A stretch of DNA of 64,000 nucleotides from Candidatus Angelobacter sp. Gp1-AA117 (GCA_003223515.1 QHVI01000030.1:62001-126000); one strand, 5' to 3'. Positions 26,432-34,906 are shown, counted from the stretch's first letter. Numbers and translations are program-made. Notes: generated by a model from the sequence alone, not told the origin.

Positions 26432-27436
26432 TCAAGGGTTTTCGCTAACGGCCTCACTCAGAGTAAGAGTTTTGGTTCCGGCTGAGTCGGTCACAATCAT
26501 GAGTCGCATTTTTCTATCACCACAAGCGAACACAAGTCCTTTCATCTGTATATTGTCCTGGCTTTGGTGCGGGATGGAGAGGATTTTGCAATCGTTTCCA
26601 GTATCATGAACGAAGCTGCTGACAGTTGAATACAAAATCTCAGAAAAATCCTTATCACCTACCTCTTTGCTGTAGAAGACTGAAATAATGGCTGATAGTT
26701 TATCGGCATTAAACACCACCATACCTAAATCATTATTCGCGTCATAAACAGAATCTCCATTTGAGCCTATGGGTGTCACACGGTAATATTTTGCTAATTC
26801 GCTTTCGACTACACGGCGAGGTATTCCGAGTTCAAGCCGTATCGTTCCAATATAAGCATCCTTAACGGTAGTCGGACTGCTTAGGGTTTGCGAAGTGCTT
26901 TTATCAGCGCAATTAGATTGCGTGACAACAGAGTTTGTTTTGGTTACGGTCTGAGAAGAAGCAAGGATTGCGAATGTGACTTCTTTATGCTTGCCTTTGG
27001 GATCATACAGCAGCACTTTCAGTCTGCCCTTGTCCCATCTCGCCTGATACGTTCCCGGCTGCATCTGGCAACCGCTGTAAATGGGCAAGCCAGATTGTGC
27101 CCGCACAGCATCTGCGCCACCTGCCAAAAATCGTGCTCCCGCGCCTTGTATGCACATTACCTCGTATGTGTTGCCATCGCTTGCTTCAACCGTGGAAGTC
27201 AGCATAGTGTGCGGCCCGCCACCTGTCTGCCGGGAATTGCAGTTTATCTGCTGAGTACCCGGAACAGGAGTGCAGTTAGTTTGTGTTTGCGCGTTTGCAG
27301 AGGCCGCTGTTGAAGACGTGGTCTGGATAAATTTCAAAGTCAGCGGGTACTTGCTGGAATCCTGAGCAAAAGAAGCCAGCGCAAATGAAGGGACGACCAG
27401 CAGAGTTAACAAAAACCGTTTTGATGTGATACGCAT
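26432..27436 (-). CDS. Secreted hypothetical protein, island cargo
   Basis: The 334-residue protein has a signal peptide (FLLTLLVVPSFALASFAQ) and a two-part mature region. The first part has several cysteines (TNCTPVPGTQQINCNSRQ). The second is a domain that starts IGTIRLELGIPRRVVESELA, reminiscent of small periplasmic modules repeated in Acidobacteriota. No catalytic motif is seen. It is convergent with the small gene before it and divergent from the Xre gene. Role unknown. Confidence 0.72.
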   Translation of the reverse strand: MRITSKRFLLTLLVVPSFALASFAQDSSKYPLTLKFIQTTSSTAASANAQTQTNCTPVPGTQQINCNSRQTGGGPHTMLTSTVEASDGNTYEVMCIQGAGARFLAGGADAVRAQSGLPIYSGCQMQPGTYQARWDKGRLKVLLYDPKGKHKEVTFAILASSQTVTKTNSVVTQSNCADKSTSQTLSSPTTVKDAYIGTIRLELGIPRRVVESELAKYYRVTPIGSNGDSVYDANNDLGMVVFNADKLSAIISVFYSKEVGDKDFSEILYSTVSSFVHDTGNDCKILSIPHQSQDNIQMKGLVFACGDRKMRLMIVTDSAGTKTLTLSEAVSENP

Positions 27437-27452
27437 ATAGTCCCTAGCAGCA

Positions 27453-27491
27453 AGGGCATTGTGCCTTTAGGCAACAGTGCCTATGGGCACT
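27453..27491. promoter_or_regulatory. Two adjacent dyads at the Xre gene start
   Basis: AAGGGCA / TGCCTTT (27453-27469, one mismatch) and AGTGCC-TATG-GGCACT (27476-27491, perfect) lie side by side. The second covers the first two possible start codons of the Xre gene. This is the layout of autoregulatory operators for small controller proteins. Confidence 0.45.
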
Positions 27492-27740
27492 TTGATGCGG
27501 CCCGCGTCATTGGATGATGCCAGTGTGTCCAATCCAATACGAGAGCGGCTGGGGAAACGGGTTAGGCGGCTACGCGAGCGGCATGGCTGGACACAGGCGG
27601 TATGTGCAGAAAAGTTTGGCTTGAATGTGACTTATTTGGGGCTGTTGGAACGCGGCCAAAAGAATATCTGCCTCGACACTCTGCACATTATCGCTGTAGG
27701 ATTCGGCGTTTCGCTTTCTAGGCTGCTGTCGGGCGTGTGA
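27477..27740 (+). CDS. Xre-family controller-like regulator
   Basis: The frame may start at GTG 27477, ATG 27483 or ATG 27495. None has a ribosome site, and the operator-like dyad makes 27495 (a leaderless start) attractive. The Cro/C1 helix-turn-helix is complete: IRERLGKRVRRLRERHGWTQ, then AVCAEKFGLNVTYLGLLERG and LDTLHIIAVGFGVSLSRLL. Its stop overlaps a GTG start of the GIY-YIG gene (GTGA). Size and position resemble controller proteins of type II restriction systems, though no methyltransferase is present. Confidence 0.85.
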   Translation: MPMGTLMRPASLDDASVSNPIRERLGKRVRRLRERHGWTQAVCAEKFGLNVTYLGLLERGQKNICLDTLHIIAVGFGVSLSRLLSGV

Positions 27741-28225
27741 TCCAACCCAGCTATAACGCCATCCAACATTCCAGAGGGCTGGGAATGGCAGCAAATCTCA
27801 CCGTAGCAGAACTATTCAAAGAAGCAAACCTTACACCACACGGGCCAGTGCAATGGGGTGCGCCGATACCAGACAAAAGCCCTGGCATTTACGTTGTGGC
27901 TCTTACCGGAGATGCAAACGCCAGCAGTTGCACAATAGATGCCGATTATCTGGAACCATCCGAGCGGCAGCGATGGATTCCGAACCAGCCAATCATTTAC
28001 ATAGGGCAGACCACAAAACGGACATTAACCAAGCGTCTAGGGGAATTCTATCGCCATATATACGGGGCCAAGAGTCCTCACAGTGGCGGGGAAGCTGTCA
28101 AACTCTTGCACTGTGATCTTTGGGTGTATTGGTCGCCTTCACCTGATCCCCGCGACTCCGAATTATTGATGCTGTGTGCATTCAGGAAGCGAGTAGGAAA
28201 GCTGCCATTCGCAAACCGAAGTTAG
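27737..28225 (+). CDS. GIY-YIG nuclease-domain protein
   Basis: The GTG at 27737 overlaps the Xre stop; an ATG at 27785 is an alternative start. The protein has the two GIY-YIG strands, SPGIYVVAL and NQPIIYIGQTT, then the catalytic-Arg helix TLTKRLGEFYRHIYG and a His-containing segment (GAKSPHSGG). The family cuts DNA and includes homing, repair and restriction nucleases such as Eco29kI and Hpy188I. Coupling to a controller-like regulator in an island suggests a restriction or anti-phage module, but this is inference. Confidence 0.78.
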   Translation: MIQPSYNAIQHSRGLGMAANLTVAELFKEANLTPHGPVQWGAPIPDKSPGIYVVALTGDANASSCTIDADYLEPSERQRWIPNQPIIYIGQTTKRTLTKRLGEFYRHIYGAKSPHSGGEAVKLLHCDLWVYWSPSPDPRDSELLMLCAFRKRVGKLPFANRS

Positions 28226-28309
28226 CATTTCAAGTTTCCCATGAACGGTAGAGATGGCCAAAAACAAAGGCCCGCCGTGCAAGCGGGCCTGAGTGCGGTC
28301 AATGTGCCG

Positions 28310-28588
28310 TTACATTCTTTGAACGTTGCTGCGGACTGACTTGTATTTCTTGAGAATTTTCTCATTGCCATCTGTCCAATCTGACAGAACAGGAAATGTG
28401 AAAACGGCAGTTTCCAGAGCAAAATTGAGCGCCGTCTTATCCCGAAACCGCAGGGTGATTGCGTAATATTCGTGGTCGGAAAAGAGTTCCACCGTTTCCA
28501 CGATCTTGCCTTCGGCTTCGGGAAAACTTGCGAGTTCTCTGCGGCTTGTGTGTATCTGTGGTGAGTGTGTACGCTTATTGGCAGCCAT
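28310..28588 (-). CDS. Small hypothetical protein (92 aa)
   Basis: AGGAG lies five bases before the ATG at 28588. The product begins MAANKRTHSPQIHTSRRELA and contains an alternating beta-like stretch (KIVETVELFSDHEYYAITLR). No family was recognised. An overlapping frame (28222-28593) lacks this support and is rejected. Confidence 0.65.
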   Translation of the reverse strand: MAANKRTHSPQIHTSRRELASFPEAEGKIVETVELFSDHEYYAITLRFRDKTALNFALETAVFTFPVLSDWTDGNEKILKKYKSVRSNVQRM

Positions 28589-28656
28589 TGCATCTCCTAT
28601 GGTGTTGCAGTGGTTAGGGCGCGTTCAGTGGTCACACACTGGGCGCTGCCCGCTGG

Positions 28657-28908
28657 TTATGGTTTAGTCTTTCGCTTCGATTGCTTTTTCTGCGCTTGCT
28701 TTTTGTGCCGGGCAGTTCTGCCGTTTTTGATCTTGGGCAGGAGTGCCCGGACTCGCTCAATATCTGCCTCTGTCCACGAATGCACCCGCAGCCCGCCAAT
28801 TTCCACGATTTTGGGTGCAGGCACTTTTTCGGCCTTGATGTAACGGCTTAGGGTGGCAACATCTATGTCCAATTTCTTAGCAGCGTAGCGAGTGGAAAAG
28901 GTAGACAT
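28657..28908 (-). CDS. Small MerR-like HTH protein (83 aa)
   Basis: The product begins MSTFSTRYAAKKLDIDVATL and continues SRYIKAEKVPAPKIVEIGGL, a helix-turn-helix with wing of the MerR/HTH_17 group, then a Lys/Arg-rich tail (KQAQKKQSKRKTKP). It resembles island-borne regulators or Xis proteins. It lies 69 bp upstream of the 92-residue gene on the same strand. Confidence 0.75.
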   Translation of the reverse strand: MSTFSTRYAAKKLDIDVATLSRYIKAEKVPAPKIVEIGGLRVHSWTEADIERVRALLPKIKNGRTARHKKQAQKKQSKRKTKP

Positions 28909-29253
28909 TGTATTGCCAGCAAGTGTTGCAGATGCAAAGCAGTGATGTCAATTGAGAAATCTACCTATTGGCTGAAATTCAGGAACTCCCAAGCCAGAAA
29001 ATATTTTGTGATGTTATGCGCGGAACTTCGCGCCTTTCAGTACCGGGGGGAAGGGTGCTCTGCCGGGGCCATCGAAATGAGCCTTCGATTTTTCGGGCCG
29101 AAAATTGTGCCCAAAATTGTGCCCATCACCTAACCAAACTGAGTATCATGGAGTGACACCCCCCACCGGGAAACTCTTGAATACCCGCATGGATACTGCT
29201 TGGTATCACTCCATGACAATCCAGCTAACTTGTTGATTCTTCGTGCGGCAAAT
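28909..29253. other. Right-end recombination region of the first island segment
   Basis: No gene is called. Two TTGTGCCCA words 12 bp apart (29105-29113, 29117-29125) match a pair with the same spacing in the integrase 3' end (22236-22255). A 17-bp imperfect inverted repeat follows (29144-29160 with 29202-29218, core TCATGGAGTGA / TCACTCCATGA). These look like arm-type or Xis binding sites. Confidence 0.5.
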
Positions 29254-29302
<49 letters not shown>

Positions 29303-29742
29303 TCTAAGTGACTGAGTTGCAAGAGGAAATCTATCCAGTCTATCTGAGGCAGAATCCGAGGCGCACCTGAGTCGAGGGCAGGTGAGCCTGTTAGTCGGGT
29401 AGTTGCGTTCCTGTAACGCTTCGCTGTTCTTCCGCACTATGTATTAGAGGCTTGGTCCTCAATATCAATATTGGTGCCATCCCACCGAGATTATAGATCA
29501 GCTTGGAAGAATTGCGCAGCGACGAGTATTCGCGCCTTTCAAACACCGAAGGAGGATAAATCTTCTGACCGATTTTTCTTTGTGGTTGCAATGGCACAGG
29601 ATTTCTGGCCCAACTGTCTCGGCAGGATTGTGCCGGATAGTCCGTAATATGCCCAAAATCGCACTGCTGGTCACCGTGGAGTGTAAACGTTTGTATATTG
29701 CATGAACGCCGATCCATTCTCTGTCTAATTAGGAGGGATATT
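29303..29742. other. Spacer in the inner island segment
   Basis: About 440 bp. Minus-strand frames exist but one is the classic antisense-tRNA artefact and another (29717-29391) has no start signal and unlikely composition. AGGAGG at about 29730 belongs to the next gene. Confidence 0.45.
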
Positions 29743-30705
29743 ATGAGTATTCTCAGGCCTTTGTTGACCTTATGGGCTTTGTTCGTGGCAAGCTGTTCGC
29801 TTTCGGCTCAGGAAAACACATGCGAAGTGCCGCTTGTCGTCACTCGTTTCATTGCCTCCTCCGGAACTGTCAAACTAGTTAAGAATCTAACCCGTAGAGA
29901 TTTGGCAATAACCGTTGGGGATGTAGCCGGAGCCGTGGAAAATGCCGCAGTCGACGCCGGGGGAAAGCGAGTTGCCCTCATCTTGGACACAAGCAGGAAA
30001 GTTCCCAAGGATGAGTGGAAGCTGGAAACGGAAATGGCTCTCAGTTTGATTAGGCATGCTCGGCCAGAGGACAGGTTTGCCATTTTTGTGACGGGAGTTA
30101 ACAGCCCAATAGGACCACTACTTTCCGCAGATGGGGTGCGAAAGCGACTCGGCGAGTTAGTCTCCGCCCGCCCAGACGCTTCTGACGAAAGCGAGAGAAT
30201 TTATGACGCACTCCTTATGGCGACGAAGCGACTGGAGCCGCCGGAATTTGGAGATGCGGTTTTTCTATTCGGCCATCCGGAAGATTCGGGTAGCAACGCG
30301 AGTCCTGAGCAAATCCAAGAGATAATTCTGAAAAACCGCGTACGATTCTATGCCATGAGTTTCACTGATCCTCTTAAGGGCAAGCTCCCGCCGGGATTGA
30401 ACCCGAATAAACCACTTTCCGCAACGCTGAGTCAAGAACCAGCAGACAAGATCAGCCATGCGACGGGATACTTTTTCTCATTTCACTCCGTAGACAACCT
30501 CAAATATCCCGGCCAAATGACACTGTTGAAAGGCTTCCTCGCAGACTTGTATGCGGGCATCGCCGAACCTTACCGGCTCAAGATCAGTGCGAACATAACA
30601 GACAAAACTGCTCTCAATCTCGTCATTGGGAATGCTGAGAGTCGCAACATTCGCCAGAGCGATGTGCACTATCCTCGCTACATTTATCCGTGTCCGGCAC
30701 GGTGA
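29743..30705 (+). CDS. Secreted VWA-domain protein
   Basis: The start is ATG 29743, after AGGAGG. The 320-residue protein has a signal peptide (LLTLWALFVASCSLSAQ) and a von Willebrand A-like fold: strand ALILDTSRKVPKDEWKLETE, where the MIDAS DxSxS is changed to DTSRK, then SLIRHARPEDRFAIFVTG and RVRFYAMSFTD. Acidobacteriota have many such secreted VWFA proteins. It is the only gene between the internal and distal att copies. The degenerate MIDAS suggests metal binding is weak or lost. Confidence 0.8.
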   Translation: MSILRPLLTLWALFVASCSLSAQENTCEVPLVVTRFIASSGTVKLVKNLTRRDLAITVGDVAGAVENAAVDAGGKRVALILDTSRKVPKDEWKLETEMALSLIRHARPEDRFAIFVTGVNSPIGPLLSADGVRKRLGELVSARPDASDESERIYDALLMATKRLEPPEFGDAVFLFGHPEDSGSNASPEQIQEIILKNRVRFYAMSFTDPLKGKLPPGLNPNKPLSATLSQEPADKISHATGYFFSFHSVDNLKYPGQMTLLKGFLADLYAGIAEPYRLKISANITDKTALNLVIGNAESRNIRQSDVHYPRYIYPCPAR

Positions 30706-31100
30706 GCACGTTGATTCCCTATGCGCATTTTCTCACACCTGGGGGAATCGCCTAACGCTCACGATGAAGGCTCTTTGTCGTTCCTGGCGATCGTCGGCAA
30801 TTCGGAAGTTAGGGGGACGAATCCGAAGTTCTCACAAGACTTTCTCTTAATCTACTTCCAACAATCTACTTTCAACCAGAAGCATCCAGCAGCCCTGTCC
30901 ATGCGGATACTGCGGCGACACTGCTTGCAAATCCAGCACGCCGTCCAATGGTAGTTCATTTTAGGCTTCAAGGCTGTAGATGATTCCGTAGCTGCCAATT
31001 CCAAAAAACATCCAAAAGCTCAAAAACCTGCAATAGCGGTTTGTAAGTTGTTGAAAATGACTATGTTTTAAAATCAAGCGTTTGCCGGTTTTATAATTTA
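30706..31100. other. Spacer before the distal att site
   Basis: About 395 bp without a credible gene. It is more AT-rich toward the right (30960-31100). A minus-strand frame running through the att copy is an antisense-tRNA artefact. Confidence 0.5.
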
Positions 31101-31150
<50 letters not shown>

Positions 31151-31162
31151 ATTTCAGATCCC

Positions 31163-31864
31163 CTAATGCAACAATTTCTTCTTAGCCGCGGCGAACTCGC
31201 CGTCGGTCAGAGCCCCACGCTCGTGCAAACTTGCCAGCCTTTCCAGTTCGTCCCCGAGAGTTCTGTGGCTTGTTGCCGGCGGTGTTAACTCTCGGATCGG
31301 CGGAGTGGCCGCAGTATTTGTGTCGTTAGCGTTACCCTGGTCATAATCGACCCGCTGCGGATTGGCCGCATCAACCATGATGGGGATTTTGTCTCCGGGT
31401 GAAGGTATATCGCCCAGCATGAACAACCCGTTCCAGGTTGCCTCATATGCCGGGGTCCCGTCCGCGCGCTCGATGCGCAGGCGTAGTTTCCGCTTGATGT
31501 AAACATTGTTGATGACCACGTTCATCATCGGCTTCAAGACTTCCAGCACAACCCCGGTGGCCGGGACAGCGCGTTCTCTGAATGATTCTGCCTGTCGTGC
31601 GGAAAAAGCCATCCAACACGGCAGCCCGATTGCGACCGCATACCACACCCATAAAAGCAACGAACCCGGCGGTGTCCAGTCGAGGGCCCATGGCAGCAGG
31701 GACGCCGAAAACCACCAGAGCAGGGTCCGCCAGATTACTTCATGGTTGTCCGCCAGACTCATGATCCACATGAACATCACGAACTGGGCGAGATATCCCA
31801 ATACCCAATAAAGGATCAGAGTGCCGCCTATGTTCTTTTGAACGTCAATGTAACCGAAACACAC
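31163..31864 (-). CDS. Membrane protein with C-terminal SHOCT motif
   Basis: The 233-residue protein has three hydrophobic segments in the first 95 residues (YWVLGYLAQFVMFMWIMSLA, LLWWFSASLLPWAL and LLLWVWYAVAIGLPCWMAF). A beta-rich region follows (VVINNVYIKRKLRLRIERAD), and it ends with a SHOCT element (LASLHERGALTDGEFAAAKK). SHOCT is a short oligomerisation or binding motif. The gene ends 13 bp outside the distal att site, so it belongs to the chromosome side of the island. Function unknown. Confidence 0.8.
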   Translation of the reverse strand: MCFGYIDVQKNIGGTLILYWVLGYLAQFVMFMWIMSLADNHEVIWRTLLWWFSASLLPWALDWTPPGSLLLWVWYAVAIGLPCWMAFSARQAESFRERAVPATGVVLEVLKPMMNVVINNVYIKRKLRLRIERADGTPAYEATWNGLFMLGDIPSPGDKIPIMVDAANPQRVDYDQGNANDTNTAATPPIRELTPPATSHRTLGDELERLASLHERGALTDGEFAAAKKKLLH

Positions 31865-32151
31865 CCAGCCTGATGAGAGTCGCCGGTCCGGTCATAAGAA
31901 CACACCACACCACCAGGAGAGTGTAAAGACGGCGCAATTTCATGAGGGATACGATACTCTCAAGGCTTAAGCTTGGGGAATAATCTTCCTGCCGTTTGGC
32001 GAGGAACATAGCCCGCAATCAGCAGCAACCCGTACAAGTTCACGGGCAAAGAACGAGATTGTTCTTCTCCCTCATAGAATTGTTGCTAATCATAGAAAAC
32101 TCCCTTCAGGCGGATGACCCGGCAGAATCCCCCCCCAATTCTCTTTTTCTC
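31865..32151. other. Spacer before the DUF3631 gene
   Basis: About 290 bp with no gene. It becomes AT-rich at its right end, where the promoter at 32152-32179 lies. Confidence 0.4.
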
Positions 32152-32179
32152 TTGACATCCATAGTAATATTTCTATAAT
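32152..32179 (+). promoter_or_regulatory. Near-consensus sigma-70 promoter
   Basis: A perfect -35 (TTGACA, 32152-32157) and a perfect -10 (TATAAT, 32174-32179) are separated by 16 bp. The predicted start is about 15 bases before the ATG of the DUF3631 gene, leaving a very short leader with GGAG. Confidence 0.85.
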
Positions 32180-32200
32180 ATTACACAAGCCTGGAGACCT

Positions 32201-33352
32201 ATGAGCCATTTGCATACATCCCCCGGCCACAGACGCGCAACTGAAGTCCTTCCGCCTTTGAGCGGACATGGCCTTGAACCTGCGGAAATTCCTGCGCACC
32301 AGATGATTTATCGCCTGGCCCGCTTCTTCCGCCAGTATCTCCACTGCACTGCTGAGCAGCTTGCCGTGCTCTCCTTGTGGACCGTTCACACCCACTGCTT
32401 CTCGGCTGCCCGTACCACTCCTTACCTCAATATTTGCTCAACCGAAAAGCAGTCTGGTAAAAGCCTCTGCCTGGATCTGCTTAGTCTTGTATGCGCCCAT
32501 CCCTGGCACGCGACCGGAGTCGGTCCAGGCGTCCTGACCCGAAAAATCATCAGCACCCGCCCCACCGTCTTGCTCGACGAATGCCAGAACACCTTTGGCG
32601 CCTCCGATGCCGGAGTAAGAGGCTTGCTGGTGACAGGATGCAAACGTGGAGGAGTATATGAGGTCGCAGCGTCTGCGGCTGACGTCTTTTGTCCCAAAGC
32701 CTTCGCCGGCATGCGCATCCTGCCCCCTGCCGTTCATGATCGTGCGGTTCCCATCACCCTCCATGCTGTCAGGCCTGATGAAACCATGAGACGCTTTGTT
32801 CTGGAGCACGCAAGAGAAGAGGCTGCGCCGCTCGTGGTCTGGCTGAAACAATGGTCTGCTGCCCATCTTGAGCAGTTGAATCGTGCTGCTCCCTGTCAAC
32901 GTGCTGCGCTGCCTGCACAACTCACTGCCCGTCAGCAGGATTGCGTTGAGCCGCTGCTGCAGATTGCCGGCCTTATCGAAGGCCAGGTGCCCAGGGAAGC
33001 TCGGGATGCCTTCGTCCGCATTTTTCAGCAGGATTCGTCTCAAGGTTGTTTTGTTCAGTTTGTCTCGGATGTTCATGCAGCTTTCACCGAGACGCGCAAC
33101 GCTCGTCGTCTGCCGACCGCTGCCATCCTCAATTGTCTGAACTCCCGCAAAGATCGCCCCTGGAGTACCTGGCATGACGGCGCACCGATGAATCCCGTCG
33201 ATCTTGCCCGTCTGCTTCGCCCTCATGGCATTACTTCGCGCAATATCAAGCTCGGCACTGACTTTGTTCTCAGAGGCTACTATGCGAGGGACTTCTCCTC
33301 TCTTTGGCAGCAGTACCTGCCCCCTCAGAAGGTCGGAAATGATGCCGGGTAG
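32201..33352 (+). CDS. DUF3631-domain ATPase-like protein
   Basis: The 383-residue protein has Walker A-like STEKQSGKSLCLDLL, Walker B-like TVLLDECQNTFG and the DUF3631 C-terminal region (DRAVPITLHAVRPDETMRRF then a helical domain). Such proteins are found as stand-alone genes or on mobile elements in Acidobacteriota and Actinobacteria, often beside CHC2 primases. Here none is adjacent. A near-consensus promoter drives it, which is unusual for this window and hints at recent acquisition. The stop lies inside an 11-bp hairpin (33345-33380). Confidence 0.82.
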   Translation: MSHLHTSPGHRRATEVLPPLSGHGLEPAEIPAHQMIYRLARFFRQYLHCTAEQLAVLSLWTVHTHCFSAARTTPYLNICSTEKQSGKSLCLDLLSLVCAHPWHATGVGPGVLTRKIISTRPTVLLDECQNTFGASDAGVRGLLVTGCKRGGVYEVAASAADVFCPKAFAGMRILPPAVHDRAVPITLHAVRPDETMRRFVLEHAREEAAPLVVWLKQWSAAHLEQLNRAAPCQRAALPAQLTARQQDCVEPLLQIAGLIEGQVPREARDAFVRIFQQDSSQGCFVQFVSDVHAAFTETRNARRLPTAAILNCLNSRKDRPWSTWHDGAPMNPVDLARLLRPHGITSRNIKLGTDFVLRGYYARDFSSLWQQYLPPQKVGNDAG

Positions 33353-33380
33353 CGCTACTCTGTCAGCAGGCGCTACCCGG
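33345..33380. repeat. Hairpin at the 3' end of the DUF3631 gene
   Basis: CCGGGTAGCGC and GCGCTACCCGG form a perfect 11-bp inverted repeat around a 14-base loop. A third word GCGGGTAGCGCC follows at about 33406. There is no T run, so it may be a repeat element instead of a terminator. Confidence 0.5.
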
Positions 33381-33922
33381 ATCCCCACGATGGATGGGCT
33401 TGGTAGCGGGTAGCGCCAGTAGCACATGGTTGCATGATCCAGACCGGCAGCAAAAACACCCTCAATGGCCATCACCCTGAACGCCTCTGTATTGCTGTCT
33501 CCAAAATTCTTGTTTTTTGCAAAGAATTTCCGGCTGTTTTATTCGCGTCACCCAATCTTCTGATTCGCGTAAAATTCGCGTCATTGCCGTTATTCGCGGC
33601 TTATTTGCCTTCCTCTGCGTCCTCTGCATTGCTATATCCAAAATTCTTGTTGTCCTGCGAAGAATTTCATGCTGCTCTGACCTCCTTCCAGTTCCAGCTT
33701 TGGCGACCTGAAAATCTTGAGGAACAAACAGTGCCAGATTAAACACACATAAACTTACTTTTGCTACCTCTGCGTCCTCTGCGCCCTCTGCGGTGAAAGT
33801 CTTTGGTTGTGGCTCCACCACGCTGTTGAGCAACCGTTGAATCAGCGTCATCAGCGGCAAAAAATTCTGACTGCACCAAATAGCTTTGGATGTCACCACT
33901 GGTTTTGCTACACTTCACCTCC
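33381..33922. repeat. Spacer with dispersed repeats
   Basis: No gene is supported. Two hairpin units (33490-33535 and 33625-33670) share CCAAAATTCTTG ... GCRAAGAATTTC with the elements at 2140 and 38300. Degenerate CCTCTGCG tandem words stand at 33605-33625 and 33765-33800, and a fragment of the 2026/2191 repeat at 33825-33865. TTGGAT (33886) and TACACT (33909) 17 bp apart could be a weak promoter giving a nearly leaderless message for the next gene. Confidence 0.65.
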
Positions 33923-34723
33923 ATGTCGCCCCAGAATATTCGCCGTAACAAACTTATCTGGATCGGTCTTCTGCTCACCATTGCCGCAGTATTGAGCCAG
34001 GGGCTGTATTTCACCCGGCTCCCCGGACAGCATGTTTTTCCATGGCTCAACCTTGCGTTGGCCATTGTTGCGGTCATCCTGCTGACGATCGGCCTGCTGC
34101 GGGCCTTCAGGCAGCCAGACTTGTATCGTGGCAAGATTTCAGGCTCGATCTCCACGCTCCTGGCAGTGGTCATCCTCATATTCACTGTCACCATGTTTGT
34201 CGACGTCCGTAAAGTGCCGGCCTCTGCCGGAGCGCCTAAGGTTGGACAGAAGGCGCCTGATTTCATGCTCAGCGATATTCATGGCCAGAATGTCTCCTTG
34301 TCACAGTTGCTTTCCAGTCCCGAGGGAGGCGCACCGCCGAAAGCAACGCTGCTGGTCTTCTATCGTGGCTATTGGTGACCCTTCTGCACCCTCGAGTTAC
34401 GAGGCATTCAGAAGCAGTTGCAGGAATTTCAGGCCGCAGGAGTCAAGCCCGTGGCCATCAGCGTAGATACACCTGAGGTTTCCGCCAGGCTGTGCAGGAA
34501 AGCCGGTCTTACTTACACATTTCTTTCCGACCCCAAAGAGGATGTCCTTCGCCAATATGATCTGGTGCATGCGAAAGGCGGCCCCGGCGGCACGGACATC
34601 TCCCGCCCTGCGGAATTCCTGGTGGATTCCACCGGCACAGTGCGCTGGGTCAATTTCACTGAAGACATCCGGGTGCGCGCCCGGGCAGACGAGATGCTGG
34701 CTGCCGCCAGAGAGATCAGGTAG
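33923..34723 (+). CDS. Membrane-anchored redoxin, probable selenoprotein (in-frame TGA = Sec152)
   Basis: The reading frame is continuous from 33923 to 34723 except for one TGA at 34376-34378. Residues 10-93 contain three membrane segments. The AhpC/TSA-type redoxin domain follows (GQKAPDFMLSDIHGQNVSLS). The TGA falls exactly where this family has its first reactive cysteine: YRGYW-(TGA)-PFC, giving a UxxC motif with C155. The frame then continues with good redoxin text (GVKPVAISVDTPEVSARLCR, AEFLVDSTGTVRWVNF). A bacterial SECIS-like hairpin starts two bases after the TGA. It probably reduces peroxides or disulfides outside the membrane. A nonsense mutation is the alternative. Confidence 0.82.
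34376..34414 (+). promoter_or_regulatory. UGA codon plus bacterial SECIS-like hairpin
   Basis: After TGA (34376-34378) the sequence folds as CTTCTG (34381-34386) with CAGAAG (34409-34414), then CCTCG (34390-34394) with CGAGG (34400-34404), closing a five-base AGTTA loop. The loop carries GT, the feature recognised by SelB, and that G is separated from the UGA by 17 bases, within the spacing known for bacterial SECIS elements. The selenocysteine machinery genes are not in this window. Confidence 0.75.
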
Positions 34724-34755
34724 ATAGAATGTTATAAATCAGCAATATCGCTTGT

Positions 34756-34773
34756 GCCCTTATTGGGCTTTTT
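34756..34773 (+). terminator. Weak terminator after the redoxin gene
   Basis: GCCC and GGGC pair around TTATT and are followed by five T residues. The stem is short, so efficiency is doubtful. Confidence 0.4.
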
Positions 34774-34873
34774 GCCCTATATTCCGATCACCTGATCAGC
34801 AGATCTCCCGCTCACCCGATTTCCAGTGTCTCTGCGGGTGTACTAAGTAGTAAAAATAAATTTGCGGCAGAAC

Positions 34874-34901
34874 TTGACATAAGGTAAGAGTGGCCTAAAA
34901 T
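34874..34901 (+). promoter_or_regulatory. Sigma-70 promoter in front of a hairpin
   Basis: TTGACA (34874-34879) and TAAAAT (34896-34901) are 16 bp apart. No open reading frame follows on the + strand. Instead a structured stretch begins about 10 bases downstream. Confidence 0.7.
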
Positions 34902-34906
34902 AGATA

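Noticed and set aside
28222-28593. 123-codon frame overlapping the 92-residue island gene
   Set aside because: Its ATG has no spacing to the AGGAG, whereas the shorter frame has a proper site.
33890-34378. Redoxin gene as a simple nonsense pseudogene
   Set aside because: The frame is intact on both sides, the TGA is exactly at the reactive-Cys position and a SECIS-like hairpin follows; random nonsense would not explain all three.
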